The translations under genes were made by a program, and so were the position numbers. The notes beneath the pieces are model-generated. The model did no database searches. It was not told the DNA's origin and worked only from the letters and a program-made list of their open reading frames with translations. A stretch of 26,956 nucleotides of DNA. It comes from a virus. Below are positions 15,240 to 23,562 of this stretch, in pieces (the first letter of the stretch is position 1; every line of letters starts with the position of its first letter). Where the stretch lies: the IMG/VR virus record IMGVR_UViG_3300025131_004547, positions 1 through 26,956 of that record; one strand, 5' to 3'.

Positions 15240-16644
15240 TTTTCTTTCTCGTCTTGTATTTTCTTGTTGGACTTTTCAATCGTTTCTCGGCTATATCTAT
15301 ATATTCTTGATTTAATTCTATCCCAACCCATTTCTTATCCTGTTCCATAGCTACTTCTGCGGTTGTTCCACTACCAAAAAATGGGTCTAATACTATTCCA
15401 GAAGTAAATTCTACATCACAAGAACAAGTAGGTTCATAACCTTTGATAATTTTCTCCCCCTTACTCATCCCTTCTCTTTGACAATATTCTCTCAGTAAAT
15501 CTTCATAAGCAGACGCTGGATTGTTAGGTCTAAATTGTGGTGCTATGACTTTAACTTTTCCCTGTTTTATATCTTCATTTAACTTCTTCTTTGCTATTTT
15601 TCTTCTCTCAGATGAGTCTGTTTTATTTTCAATTTTTAACTCTTTAGGATTACCACACTTACTACAAACGGTCTCTGGACACCCAGCATCTATGGGTGTT
15701 TCAATTAATTCTGGTGGAAAGGTAGCGAAGTGAGCCTCCGAAAATCCCTTTGTATTTATTGACCACACCGTTCTCTTGTTTCTACCCTCTTGTTTAGGTT
15801 GCATATTTCTTGTGCGGTAAGACACCGCGTACGGGCTGTTATCAACGTCTACCTTAGTATTTAGTGGCCTTTTTATTACTGGACCACCCCACCTATTCAG
15901 AGGTTTTAATGGCTCTAATTGTTGTTTAAAATAGTACTTTCTACTCTTAGTGAAGAAGAATAATTTCTCAAAATCTACTGTAAATCTATCTACAGCACTA
16001 CTTGGCATACAACTTGGTTTGTGCCATATAATTTCATTTCTTAATGTCCAACCACGATTAATCATTTCAATAGCAAATCTACTTGGTATTTGTGTAAGTG
16101 TTTTTGTTGGTAAAAGTCCCAAACCTCTAACTTTATTAGCTTTACTAATACCAGTAGATTTGATATATGTTTTTTTAGCCAATCTATCACCACTAAAAGC
16201 ACTACCACTTTTTGTATAATATGTATCACCTATATTTACCCAACAACTACCTGACTTTTTAAGAACTCTTTTAACTTCATCAAATATATCACACAGATGT
16301 TTAACATACAAATTAAAATCTGGTTCAAGTCCTAGTTCACCTTTCCAGGCCCCACACGTTTTACAATTTTGAGAATTTGTAATATGGGGTTGTTTAATAC
16401 CAACTACTTCATGTTTTGTCTCAACAACTTCACCACGATTTCCTCTACTTGGATGTAGTAAGTTCTCCCCCCAATCATGTTCACATTCACCTTCATAAAA
16501 TTCATTATCCCATACTTGAGGATTGGTTCCATAATCCCTGAGACCCCAATACGGCGGTGATGTAACACACATATCTATACTTTCATCTGGAAATGTTTTT
16601 AGAACTTCTAACGAATGTCCTTGATAGATTTTGTTAGTCAACAT
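15220..16644 (-). CDS. Solitary DNA methyltransferase (N4-cytosine or N6-adenine, beta-type order)
   Basis: This 474-residue enzyme has the catalytic TSPPYW (residues 28-33) close to the N-terminus and the SAM-binding DPFFGSGTT (420-428) close to the C-terminus. Motif IV before motif I is the beta-class order, and the SPPY form favours N4-cytosine but does not exclude N6-adenine. The middle carries WVNIGDTYY, IPSRFAIEMINRGWTLRNEI and FATFPPELIETPI, plus Cys pairs (CKTC near residue 95; CSKC and CSC in the last third) that may bind zinc. ATG 16644 overlaps the clamp stop by 11 nt; TTG 16650 is an alternative. No restriction enzyme gene is near. It probably protects phage DNA or marks it. Confidence 0.93.
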   Translation of the reverse strand: MLTNKIYQGHSLEVLKTFPDESIDMCVTSPPYWGLRDYGTNPQVWDNEFYEGECEHDWGENLLHPSRGNRGEVVETKHEVVGIKQPHITNSQNCKTCGAWKGELGLEPDFNLYVKHLCDIFDEVKRVLKKSGSCWVNIGDTYYTKSGSAFSGDRLAKKTYIKSTGISKANKVRGLGLLPTKTLTQIPSRFAIEMINRGWTLRNEIIWHKPSCMPSSAVDRFTVDFEKLFFFTKSRKYYFKQQLEPLKPLNRWGGPVIKRPLNTKVDVDNSPYAVSYRTRNMQPKQEGRNKRTVWSINTKGFSEAHFATFPPELIETPIDAGCPETVCSKCGNPKELKIENKTDSSERRKIAKKKLNEDIKQGKVKVIAPQFRPNNPASAYEDLLREYCQREGMSKGEKIIKGYEPTCSCDVEFTSGIVLDPFFGSGTTAEVAMEQDKKWVGIELNQEYIDIAEKRLKSPTRKYKTRKKSEKFWG

Positions 16645-17350
16645 CTGCAACTGCTACTAAGTAATATGTTGCATCGTAATTATCAATTTTAAAATTGATA
16701 CGAGCTAAACCTTCTGAACTAATTTCAAGTGTGGCTGTTTCACATTCCTTATTAGCAATAAGTACGTTCTTAAACAACTCAGCATTGAATGAAACATTCT
16801 CTATTTCTTCATATGTTTCCGTTTCTACTGGTAATGTAACTCTATTAGTATTAATATTAGAATGTCCAATAACCACCTTAACATCATCATTTGTTAATAC
16901 AGTAAATGTATCTGTATCCTGTAAAGCTGTCTTACCTACGACAAACTTTTTTATGAAATCAGTATCCACTTTTATCTTTACTTCAAACTCGGGTACTCTT
17001 TTCATTTCGGGTGGTTTATTAATAACCGACAAGTCTGACAACATAAAATTCACAGATGCTTTATTATCACTTAACATTAAAGACACTGCTTTGTTGTCTA
17101 TGACATTTAATCTTAATTGTATATCATCTGAAAGAACAGACAACAATCTCAAGAACTGGTCAGTATCATAGACTCCCATATCAACATCTTCAAAAGTCCA
17201 ATTATCGAGAATTACTTTACCAAGTAAAGATTTATCCCTTGATACAAAACGTGTACTCAAAGAATTATCTTTACTATTAAGAACAACAGAACTTGTGTTG
17301 CCTCCAAGATGGTATTTCTCAATGAATCTGGTTAACGTAGATTTATTCAT
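16634..17350 (-). CDS. 45: Sliding clamp (DNA polymerase processivity factor), T4 gp45-like
   Basis: At 238 residues this matches the size of T4 gp45 (228), which forms a trimeric ring. Pattern matches include the N-terminal helix followed by SVVLNSKDNSLSTRFVSRDK, WTFEDVDMGVYDTDQFLRLL (T4: VDFDVAIYDLNGFLGIL-like), and a C-terminus NYDATYYLVAVADVD that parallels the T4 NYVVALEADS ending. The ring tethers the polymerase and, in T4, activates late transcription. It has a strong ribosome site (AAGGAG at 17359-17364, 8 nt before ATG) and an AT-rich tract upstream, so it may be transcribed from its own start. The order polymerase then clamp is as expected for this module. Confidence 0.92.
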   Translation of the reverse strand: MNKSTLTRFIEKYHLGGNTSSVVLNSKDNSLSTRFVSRDKSLLGKVILDNWTFEDVDMGVYDTDQFLRLLSVLSDDIQLRLNVIDNKAVSLMLSDNKASVNFMLSDLSVINKPPEMKRVPEFEVKIKVDTDFIKKFVVGKTALQDTDTFTVLTNDDVKVVIGHSNINTNRVTLPVETETYEEIENVSFNAELFKNVLIANKECETATLEISSEGLARINFKIDNYDATYYLVAVADVD

Positions 17351-17403
17351 TATAACTTCTCCTTAATGTAACCATATATACATATATATAGAATAACCTA
17401 AAA
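17351..17403 (-). promoter_or_regulatory. Leader of the clamp gene: AT-alternating tract and strong Shine-Dalgarno
   Basis: This 53-nt gap between polymerase and clamp reads on the minus strand as a TATATATATG-TATATATGG tract (17372-17390) followed by TTACATTAAGGAGAAGTTATA and the ATG. The last 9 nt of the tract repeat those before the 63-aa gene at 11223-11258. The tract could supply a -10 element for a promoter or a regulator site. No clear -35 box is visible. Confidence 0.4.
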
Positions 17404-19905
17404 TCAAAAAAATCTTTCTATCGAATGTTCTTTATCCACAGGAGTTCCCCATTTCATAGTTTCATAGAACATATCTATTTTCTTTTTTAATACTTGATTA
17501 AATATTTTATCGTGATTTATATATTTCTTAATATAATCTGTTATTTCAATTGGGTCTTCGTGTCCTTTATAAGCCAATGTATTAATACCCAACGGATTTT
17601 GTTTTAAATACACCCACCTAATCTTATCACCATTACTTATAAAAGAATATTTTTTATCTCGGTTATAATACCTAAGTAAATCATTGTATGCCATCGCGGA
17701 TTTAACATGAATAGGAGTTGCTTTTTTATATGAAGTCATAACTGAGTTTCCTGTATCTCCTTTCTCTATAAACTTATCTATACGTTTTACTCCTGTCGGC
17801 ATAGAAATTTCATCAAACCCCATTTTCTTCATACCATTTTTAAAACCAACTATTGTTTCATCAATTTTATCTTTTGGTACATTCATCAATATATCTTCCA
17901 AAACTTTCTTTAATAAAGTTCTCATTGCTGTTGGAAAATTACTTCTTACTGTATCCAACCCCTTTACCAAAATTTTATCGGTTTTTACTCCGTTATCATT
18001 AATAACCTGCATACCATATCGTTTCTTGGTAATGAACAATCCACTCTTAGCTATTATCTCCTGTTTAATTTCAAACCGATGTTCACTTACATTACAAAAT
18101 CTATTCGCAAAATGAATATACATATCATTAATAAACTCTTGAACTTCTGATGCTATCTCTAAAATTCTCTGAGTCATCATTACATCACTCATAGTTTTAT
18201 CTTTGAATCTATTTTGTATTAATGGTAAAGCTGAAAAGAACACCGAGTCAGTATCAACATAAATACAGAAATCATCATTAGTTTCAAGTTCTTTATTATA
18301 AAAATGATTACCAATTTTCTTGGTATATTTTATAAGTAATTGACCCGTTGTAGTAACCGCTTCAGCATTATCAGTATCATAAAACCTAAAAATAGGTAGT
18401 CCCAACACTCCATACAGAGAATTTAATACAATCTTTTGAATATGTTGTCGTCTTTTAAAATACTCATACTTATCATTATCTCCCGCATCACCAAACTTCT
18501 TCATCAATTTTCTATATTCAACTCTCTTATCAAACCACGTAGTCAATACTGTAGGAATAAGACCTTTCTTATCATTTCTATATAAAATACCATTCGCTGA
18601 AATAGACACTTCATTCTTTCCAAAAAACTTCTGAAATTCTTCAGTCGTAAACTTACCACATTCCTTACCACCCATTTCAATAGTATAGGTTTTCTTAACT
18701 CCCTTTACATATTGCTTTGCATCCCACCCAATAACCTTTCCTATTTTTGTTTCGGGTGATATATTTAAACTCATAATAATACAGGGATACATAGATGTAA
18801 CATCTAAATCATATACCCAATCGTGTTTACCTCGTTTTGGTTCTTGGACATAAGCTCCTATTATCTTTTCATCTCTACCTATAAGTTCTTTACCCTTCGG
18901 GTCTCTATTTGGTGCTATAACTCCAATTTTTTTAAGGTATGTTAATATAGCTCCTTCCAAATATCTACTTGAATACAAAATATCCTCATAAGGAACATGA
19001 CCCAAATGACAAATACCACGAGCTATAGTAATAAAATCCAACTTATCATCTAACTTTTTAATAAGCTTAACGTCGTTAATATTATAATCAATAAATTTTT
19101 GTATATCTGTCTCATACAAATCATTTAATGTACCTTCATAACCTATCTTTGCATCACCCACTTCTTCCTTTGCTATATCATCTAATCTATATGATGATTT
19201 TTGTATGAATGTAAATCTTTTATATAGAATCAAATAATCCAAACAAGATACTCCAGCTATAATATATCTACTCTGCCAGTCTCTCCAATTTACCTGGTGA
19301 ATCGGTGAAAGCATATTGGCTATATCTTTACCGAGAACTTTTACTGTTCTATTATACAAGTATGGTACATCAAATCCATCTACATTCCATCCACTTATAA
19401 TTGTCGGTTTTATTTCATTATATTTTACAAAAAAACTGTTTAGTAGAGCTGATTCTCTGGAGAAGAATTCTACAAATATATTATTAGTATTATAGTTGTC
19501 CTTACCTTCACCGAGAACATAACAAAAATACTCATCAGTTACGTCATCATACACCGCGATAGAGTATATTTTATTATCAGCTTTTTTCGGATCTGGAAAA
19601 CCTTCAGTAACTTCCACCTCAATATCAAAATACATCTTTCTATGACCTATAGAAATATCATCGGAATCTGTATACATATCAACCAATACTCTCATATCAG
19701 GATTTATATCGGATTCAAATAAATTAGGTTGGTCGTCATCCCACCTATATACCTTTTTTACTTTATCACCATACAAAGAAACAGAATCACCATTACTATT
19801 CTTTACATAAGCATATTTTTTATAAGGGAAAACTATATGTCCCTTTTCATCATCCCAAAGATGTATTTGTTTTTTATATGGGTCAAAATGAATATTTTGA
19901 TACAT
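17404..19905 (-). CDS. 43: DNA polymerase, family B, T4 gp43-like
   Basis: This 833-residue replicative polymerase has proofreading and synthesis domains. Exonuclease motifs: Exo I with D94-I-E96 (MYFDIEVEVTEG), Exo II SGWNVDGFDVPYL, Exo III YNINDVKLIKKL. Polymerase motifs: A DLDVTSMYPCIIMSLN (about 365), B KKIVLNSLYGVLGLP (about 495), C CIYVDTDSVFF (about 550). All catalytic acids are present. The last residues, HSIERFF, look like a clamp-binding peptide, as at the end of T4 gp43. It is shorter than T4 gp43 (898) but not truncated in a motif. ATG 19905 has AAGG 8 nt upstream. It follows the reductase by 37 nt. Confidence 0.97.
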   Translation of the reverse strand: MYQNIHFDPYKKQIHLWDDEKGHIVFPYKKYAYVKNSNGDSVSLYGDKVKKVYRWDDDQPNLFESDINPDMRVLVDMYTDSDDISIGHRKMYFDIEVEVTEGFPDPKKADNKIYSIAVYDDVTDEYFCYVLGEGKDNYNTNNIFVEFFSRESALLNSFFVKYNEIKPTIISGWNVDGFDVPYLYNRTVKVLGKDIANMLSPIHQVNWRDWQSRYIIAGVSCLDYLILYKRFTFIQKSSYRLDDIAKEEVGDAKIGYEGTLNDLYETDIQKFIDYNINDVKLIKKLDDKLDFITIARGICHLGHVPYEDILYSSRYLEGAILTYLKKIGVIAPNRDPKGKELIGRDEKIIGAYVQEPKRGKHDWVYDLDVTSMYPCIIMSLNISPETKIGKVIGWDAKQYVKGVKKTYTIEMGGKECGKFTTEEFQKFFGKNEVSISANGILYRNDKKGLIPTVLTTWFDKRVEYRKLMKKFGDAGDNDKYEYFKRRQHIQKIVLNSLYGVLGLPIFRFYDTDNAEAVTTTGQLLIKYTKKIGNHFYNKELETNDDFCIYVDTDSVFFSALPLIQNRFKDKTMSDVMMTQRILEIASEVQEFINDMYIHFANRFCNVSEHRFEIKQEIIAKSGLFITKKRYGMQVINDNGVKTDKILVKGLDTVRSNFPTAMRTLLKKVLEDILMNVPKDKIDETIVGFKNGMKKMGFDEISMPTGVKRIDKFIEKGDTGNSVMTSYKKATPIHVKSAMAYNDLLRYYNRDKKYSFISNGDKIRWVYLKQNPLGINTLAYKGHEDPIEITDYIKKYINHDKIFNQVLKKKIDMFYETMKWGTPVDKEHSIERFF

Positions 19906-19917
19906 TATTATAACCTT

Positions 19918-19946
19918 AATATACTAAAATTTCACGAGAAAGTCAA
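19918..19946 (-). promoter_or_regulatory. Sigma70-like promoter match before the polymerase gene
   Basis: On the minus strand TTGACT (19946-19941), a 17-nt spacer and TATATT (19923-19918) form a near-consensus bacterial promoter. Transcription would begin around 19911, leaving only about six nucleotides before ATG 19905 and excluding the AAGG ribosome site. TTGACT also includes the reductase stop codon. It may therefore be a coincidence in AT-rich DNA, or give an almost leaderless transcript. Confidence 0.28.
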
Positions 19947-21937
19947 GAACTTTTTTGTAATACTTCTCCTGGTAATTCACACACATCATTATTACAAAAT
20001 TTATCTACAACAGCTTCATTACCTTCTATTTGTCTAAACGACAAAAATCCTAATCCTTTAACTATCTTCTTATATGTCTTTTCATCAATAGCTTCATAAG
20101 GCATCTGTTTATATGCACCACCATTTGACCTAGGTAATAAAGAAATACCTTTCAAATGATACTGAAAATAATTCAACACATTTGGTAATTGGTCTCCTTC
20201 TGTTTCTGGGTCAAATGTAACTGTACAACTAACTTGGTTGTCTGCCCAATGTCGTTGTAAGAATGCGGCTAAACTGAATTGTTCCCATATTGTAAGTTCA
20301 TTAGCTGTTCTTACACCCTCACCTACATCTACTGGTACTTCTACCACCATTGTAGTATCTTCTGAACCAAAGGCTGGTTCTATTTTATATCCTGCTTTTT
20401 TTAATGGTTCAATCAAGGAACTATGTTTAGACAATCTCATTCTACGTATGTAAAAACGACTCTCAGGATAGTGCATACCAGGTGTAGCTCCTACTAACAA
20501 TGAAACTGTACCACTCGGTTTTACTGATGTAGTTTTAATAGAACGTGGTACTGCTAACCAATCTGAATACATTTTGTCCCAACCCTGTATTGTGTCATAA
20601 CCACTTTCTAACCATGACCTCAACTCTTCTAATCCGTTTTTACTTATAAACTGAGCTACTCCACTCACACTACATCCGATTCTACGATTTCTCAACATAA
20701 CTCTGTTGGTGTCAGGCCAATGTGTTTTACCAAGTGTTACTGTCTTAGCGTAGAGATAAGCATATTTTAATGTTCTATTATAATCTTCTAAATTCTTATG
20801 ATTAACTGGAAATGTTTCTACAAGACAACAAAGTTCATAGGACTCCAAACTTTGTTCCAGACAAGGATTACCACCAGCTACTCTATGGTCTTTGTGATCT
20901 GCACCGTTCTTCATACGGGAATAACCCCTCATATTTTCTAACCAAGCGAAACCAGGTTCTCCATTACCATTTATTCTTTTACATACATCATTATAATCCA
21001 TACCAATTTCAGCAAATATTGAATTATTTGAAGTCCAACCATAAGTTTCTCTATGTTTATTTACTTTATAATTTTTTAAATCTAAATATTCTTCATCAAA
21101 TGGGTCACCAAATACAATCTCAGCTGTTCTACGGACATTACCAGCTACTACACATTTTCCTATTAAGTTCATAATATCAACAATAGCTGTTATAGAAATA
21201 GGCGAACCGATATTTTCATCCAATACCTGTCGTACAGTTTCATGTACCTCTTTTAGAGGTTCATGTCCGCTGGATACCCCACCAAAACCTTTGATTGGTT
21301 CTCCTTCAGGACGTACCTTTGTGTAATCAAACTCAACTATTGTTGTACCGTGAAAGTATGACTCTAACAACAATCTAACAGATTCTACCCAACCTTCTCT
21401 TGTATCTGGAATATCATATATTTCAGTTGTTCTACCTAAATTAGGACCTTTAATCAAAACCTCACCAGCACCTTTTACATCAAAACCAACTCCAACTCCT
21501 AACATTGAAGCATCCATTAAAAAACAAAATGGTTTAGCATAATCTTCTTTAATTGTTGATGTAGATACAAATGCACAGTTATTCAAAGCAGCATACAGAC
21601 CCTTTTCTTCTGTAATAGGAGTTCCCATAGCCCAAAGACCACGACCAGGTGGTAAAAATTTCATATAAAAAATACGGTCATACATTTCTTGTGCTGACCG
21701 CTGTGCTTGCCAAGGATTCCAACCAAGTTGGTATTGATTAATCCAACTCATTTGCATAGTATATGTTCCCTCTACAACTCTACGAACTGTTTCCCACCAC
21801 TGCTCATTTTTTCCATTCTCTTTAATTCTTGAGTAGGTTCTCATATAAACCAATTCACCTAAACCGTTAAAACCAAATGGTGGTTTTTTTCTTTTATATT
21901 TATTAATGAAATTTTCTGACAACTGAAACTTATCCAT
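19943..21937 (-). CDS. nrdJ: Class II (adenosylcobalamin-dependent) ribonucleoside-triphosphate reductase
   Basis: This monomeric reductase makes deoxynucleotides using a B12 cofactor and needs neither oxygen nor a second subunit. The 664-residue protein aligns by landmarks with the Lactobacillus leichmannii enzyme: C121 in NNCAFVSTST (L. leichmannii C119), the thiyl-radical region NPCLEQSLESYELCC near residue 358 with a second cysteine 11 residues later (C408/C419 there), PSGTVSLLVGATPGMHYPES, and a C-terminal redox pair C648-x4-C653 (C731/C736 there, same spacing). It is some 75 residues shorter. ATG 21937 follows AAGGAG by 11 nt; an in-frame TTG at 21946 sits too near that site. Its place between helicase and polymerase ties dNTP supply to replication. 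Confidence 0.93.
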   Translation of the reverse strand: MDKFQLSENFINKYKRKKPPFGFNGLGELVYMRTYSRIKENGKNEQWWETVRRVVEGTYTMQMSWINQYQLGWNPWQAQRSAQEMYDRIFYMKFLPPGRGLWAMGTPITEEKGLYAALNNCAFVSTSTIKEDYAKPFCFLMDASMLGVGVGFDVKGAGEVLIKGPNLGRTTEIYDIPDTREGWVESVRLLLESYFHGTTIVEFDYTKVRPEGEPIKGFGGVSSGHEPLKEVHETVRQVLDENIGSPISITAIVDIMNLIGKCVVAGNVRRTAEIVFGDPFDEEYLDLKNYKVNKHRETYGWTSNNSIFAEIGMDYNDVCKRINGNGEPGFAWLENMRGYSRMKNGADHKDHRVAGGNPCLEQSLESYELCCLVETFPVNHKNLEDYNRTLKYAYLYAKTVTLGKTHWPDTNRVMLRNRRIGCSVSGVAQFISKNGLEELRSWLESGYDTIQGWDKMYSDWLAVPRSIKTTSVKPSGTVSLLVGATPGMHYPESRFYIRRMRLSKHSSLIEPLKKAGYKIEPAFGSEDTTMVVEVPVDVGEGVRTANELTIWEQFSLAAFLQRHWADNQVSCTVTFDPETEGDQLPNVLNYFQYHLKGISLLPRSNGGAYKQMPYEAIDEKTYKKIVKGLGFLSFRQIEGNEAVVDKFCNNDVCELPGEVLQKSS

Positions 21938-21948
21938 AAATAACAAAT

Positions 21949-21954
21949 CTCCTT
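21949..21954 (-). promoter_or_regulatory. Shine-Dalgarno AAGGAG that decides the reductase start
   Basis: AAGGAG on the minus strand is 11 nt before ATG 21937 and only 2 nt before the TTG at 21946, so the ATG is the better start. Confidence 0.7.
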
Positions 21955-22012
21955 AAATTATAATCATTTGTTTTTCTGTGTCATTAGTAAATATAATATA
22001 TACTATAATCTA
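21955..22012 (-). promoter_or_regulatory. AT-rich leader between helicase and reductase; possible promoter
   Basis: On the minus strand the leader contains TATAGTATATATTATA and the short inverted repeat TAGTA ... TACTA. It could hold a promoter -10 element for the reductase. It is far too short and AT-rich to be a cobalamin riboswitch, so B12 control at the RNA level is not supported. Confidence 0.3.
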
Positions 22013-23374
22013 TCATTCAAAACCATCTACATTTTTATTCATATCATTATATTTGTTAGCTAACTGCTTTCTTAAATATTCTTCGGAATTATCCATCTTA
22101 GATTGTGTCTCCTTACCATATACAGATTGGTTATCATACACATCTAGTACTCCCGTAGTTGGATTCATAGTTGCTGGATAAGTAACTCCATCCAACCCAA
22201 ACCTATTTTTAATTATATGAAGTCGTGCTGTATTCGCTATTTTATCTTCTACTTTTCTTGATAATGAAACCACAAAATCCGCAATCATAACTTTTGCATA
22301 TGATTCTGAAACTTTTGTCGCGTCAATTATATCTTCTTCTAATGAACTTCTATTCGCTTGTGAAGCTGTCCATATAGGAATATCAACTTCTCCTGCTAAT
22401 CCCCTTAAATCCTCATACACATTTTCTAAAACAAATCTTCTCTCTGTACCCACACCTCTTAATATATCAGCATAATCTACAATAACCAAATCTGGAATTA
22501 TACCCTGTATTTCTACTTGTTTCAAATGAGCTTCTATTCCTTGAACACCAATTGACTTGGTTGGAAAATATTTGATTATCAAATTGCCTTTAAGCTTTTT
22601 AATTTTCTTTTCAACTTCTTCTTTATAATATTTTATATTTGTTGTAGGTATTCTACTAAAAACTGTATCATACCTAAGACCCACATAACTTTGGTTTAAT
22701 TCTAATGTATAATGTATTACTGATAATCCTTGTTTTACCCCACTCGCTCCGATAGCTTGTAAACACCAAGTTTTACCCACACCTGCTGGTGCCACAATAA
22801 CTCCAAGTTCTCCCTTACCCAAACCACCATCCATTATTTCATTTATAATATCCCATGAAGTTTTAATAGTATCTCTTGTTGATTTAGTTAATCGTTCCTC
22901 TAAGTTAGTTAAATAATCGTGTCCAATATCTTTTGTAGTCCCTGCTTTTAACGCTTTATCTATGATTACTTTAATTTCATCATATTCTTTATTTTGTAAC
23001 AGGTCAACTGACTTTACAATAGCTTCTTTTAATGACTGATTTTTACAAAAAGTCAAAACTTCTTTTTTTACAAAATTCAAATCTGTAGCTTCTCTGTGAT
23101 TCCAAGCATCTTTCAATTTCTCTATAACCGATGTTTTTAATATATCATTTTCTATTTCCCCTACTTTTATTTTTAACACTTCAAGAGTCGGAGGTGTTTT
23201 ATACTCTATAAAATAATCTTTTATTGATTTAACCAACCACTTATTTGCATCCGAATCAAAAATACTTGGTTCTATAATATCAGATATAGTTTGTATAAAT
23301 TCTTTATTACTCAATAAAGACATTATAATCTTTGATTGAAATGAAGAACCAAACTTTGTTAATGTATCAGTCAT
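22013..23374 (-). CDS. 41: Replicative DNA helicase, DnaB/T4 gp41-like
   Basis: This is a 453-residue RecA-fold hexameric helicase. The N-terminal half (to about 170) is helical, as in DnaB and gp41. The motor has Walker A APAGVGKTW (about 195-203), LSVIHYTLELNQSYVGLRYD (H1a region), Walker B DLVIVDYADIL, the glutamine sensor IPIWTASQANRSS (H3), and near the end RLHIIKNRFGLDGV (H4/arginine finger). It unwinds DNA 5' to 3' at the fork. No primase domain is fused. ATG 23374 is preceded by GGAGAG, inside the end of the 59-residue gene. A primase is expected elsewhere in the genome. Confidence 0.93.
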   Translation of the reverse strand: MTDTLTKFGSSFQSKIIMSLLSNKEFIQTISDIIEPSIFDSDANKWLVKSIKDYFIEYKTPPTLEVLKIKVGEIENDILKTSVIEKLKDAWNHREATDLNFVKKEVLTFCKNQSLKEAIVKSVDLLQNKEYDEIKVIIDKALKAGTTKDIGHDYLTNLEERLTKSTRDTIKTSWDIINEIMDGGLGKGELGVIVAPAGVGKTWCLQAIGASGVKQGLSVIHYTLELNQSYVGLRYDTVFSRIPTTNIKYYKEEVEKKIKKLKGNLIIKYFPTKSIGVQGIEAHLKQVEIQGIIPDLVIVDYADILRGVGTERRFVLENVYEDLRGLAGEVDIPIWTASQANRSSLEEDIIDATKVSESYAKVMIADFVVSLSRKVEDKIANTARLHIIKNRFGLDGVTYPATMNPTTGVLDVYDNQSVYGKETQSKMDNSEEYLRKQLANKYNDMNKNVDGFE

Positions 23375-23382
23375 TTATTAGC

Positions 23383-23562
23383 TCACTCTCCATATAATTT
23401 CTTAACCCTCTCATTTTCCATTATTTGATAATTCTTTTTTCTATATCTTTCTCTAGCTTCTTTCTTCAATCGTTCTCTATTTCTATAATAATATTCCAGC
23501 TGCCACCGACGTTGTGCTTCTTTTCTTTCGTCCTCTGTAAAATATATACGTTTTCTACCCAT
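23383..23562 (-). CDS. Small, highly basic protein (59 aa) between exonuclease and helicase
   Basis: Translation starts MGRKRIYFTEDERKEAQRRW and continues LEYYYRNRERLKKEARERYR, ending MENERVKKLYGE. It is a single long, strongly charged helix rich in Arg, Lys, Glu and Tyr. ATG 23562 overlaps the exonuclease stop by 8 nt, and TGA 23383-23385 lies 8 nt before the helicase ATG, with the helicase ribosome site inside its last codons. The fit between two real genes supports it. It may bind nucleic acid or help load the helicase, but no family is recognised. Confidence 0.75.
   Translation of the reverse strand: MGRKRIYFTEDERKEAQRRWQLEYYYRNRERLKKEARERYRKKNYQIMENERVKKLYGE

Noticed and set aside
16695-17171. 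Plus-strand open frame of 158 codons opposite the clamp gene
   Set aside because: It is antisense to a clear gp45-like gene, is Ser/Thr/Leu-rich as expected from complement reading of AT-rich coding DNA, and has no ribosome site or coupled neighbour.
20812-21174. Plus-strand open frame of 120 codons opposite nrdJ
   Set aside because: Shadow of the reductase gene, with His/Tyr/Leu-rich low-complexity composition and no recognisable domain.
21938-22012. Cobalamin riboswitch ahead of the B12-dependent reductase
   Set aside because: The gap is only about 75 nt, AT-rich and without the conserved B12-box; a cobalamin riboswitch needs considerably more sequence.
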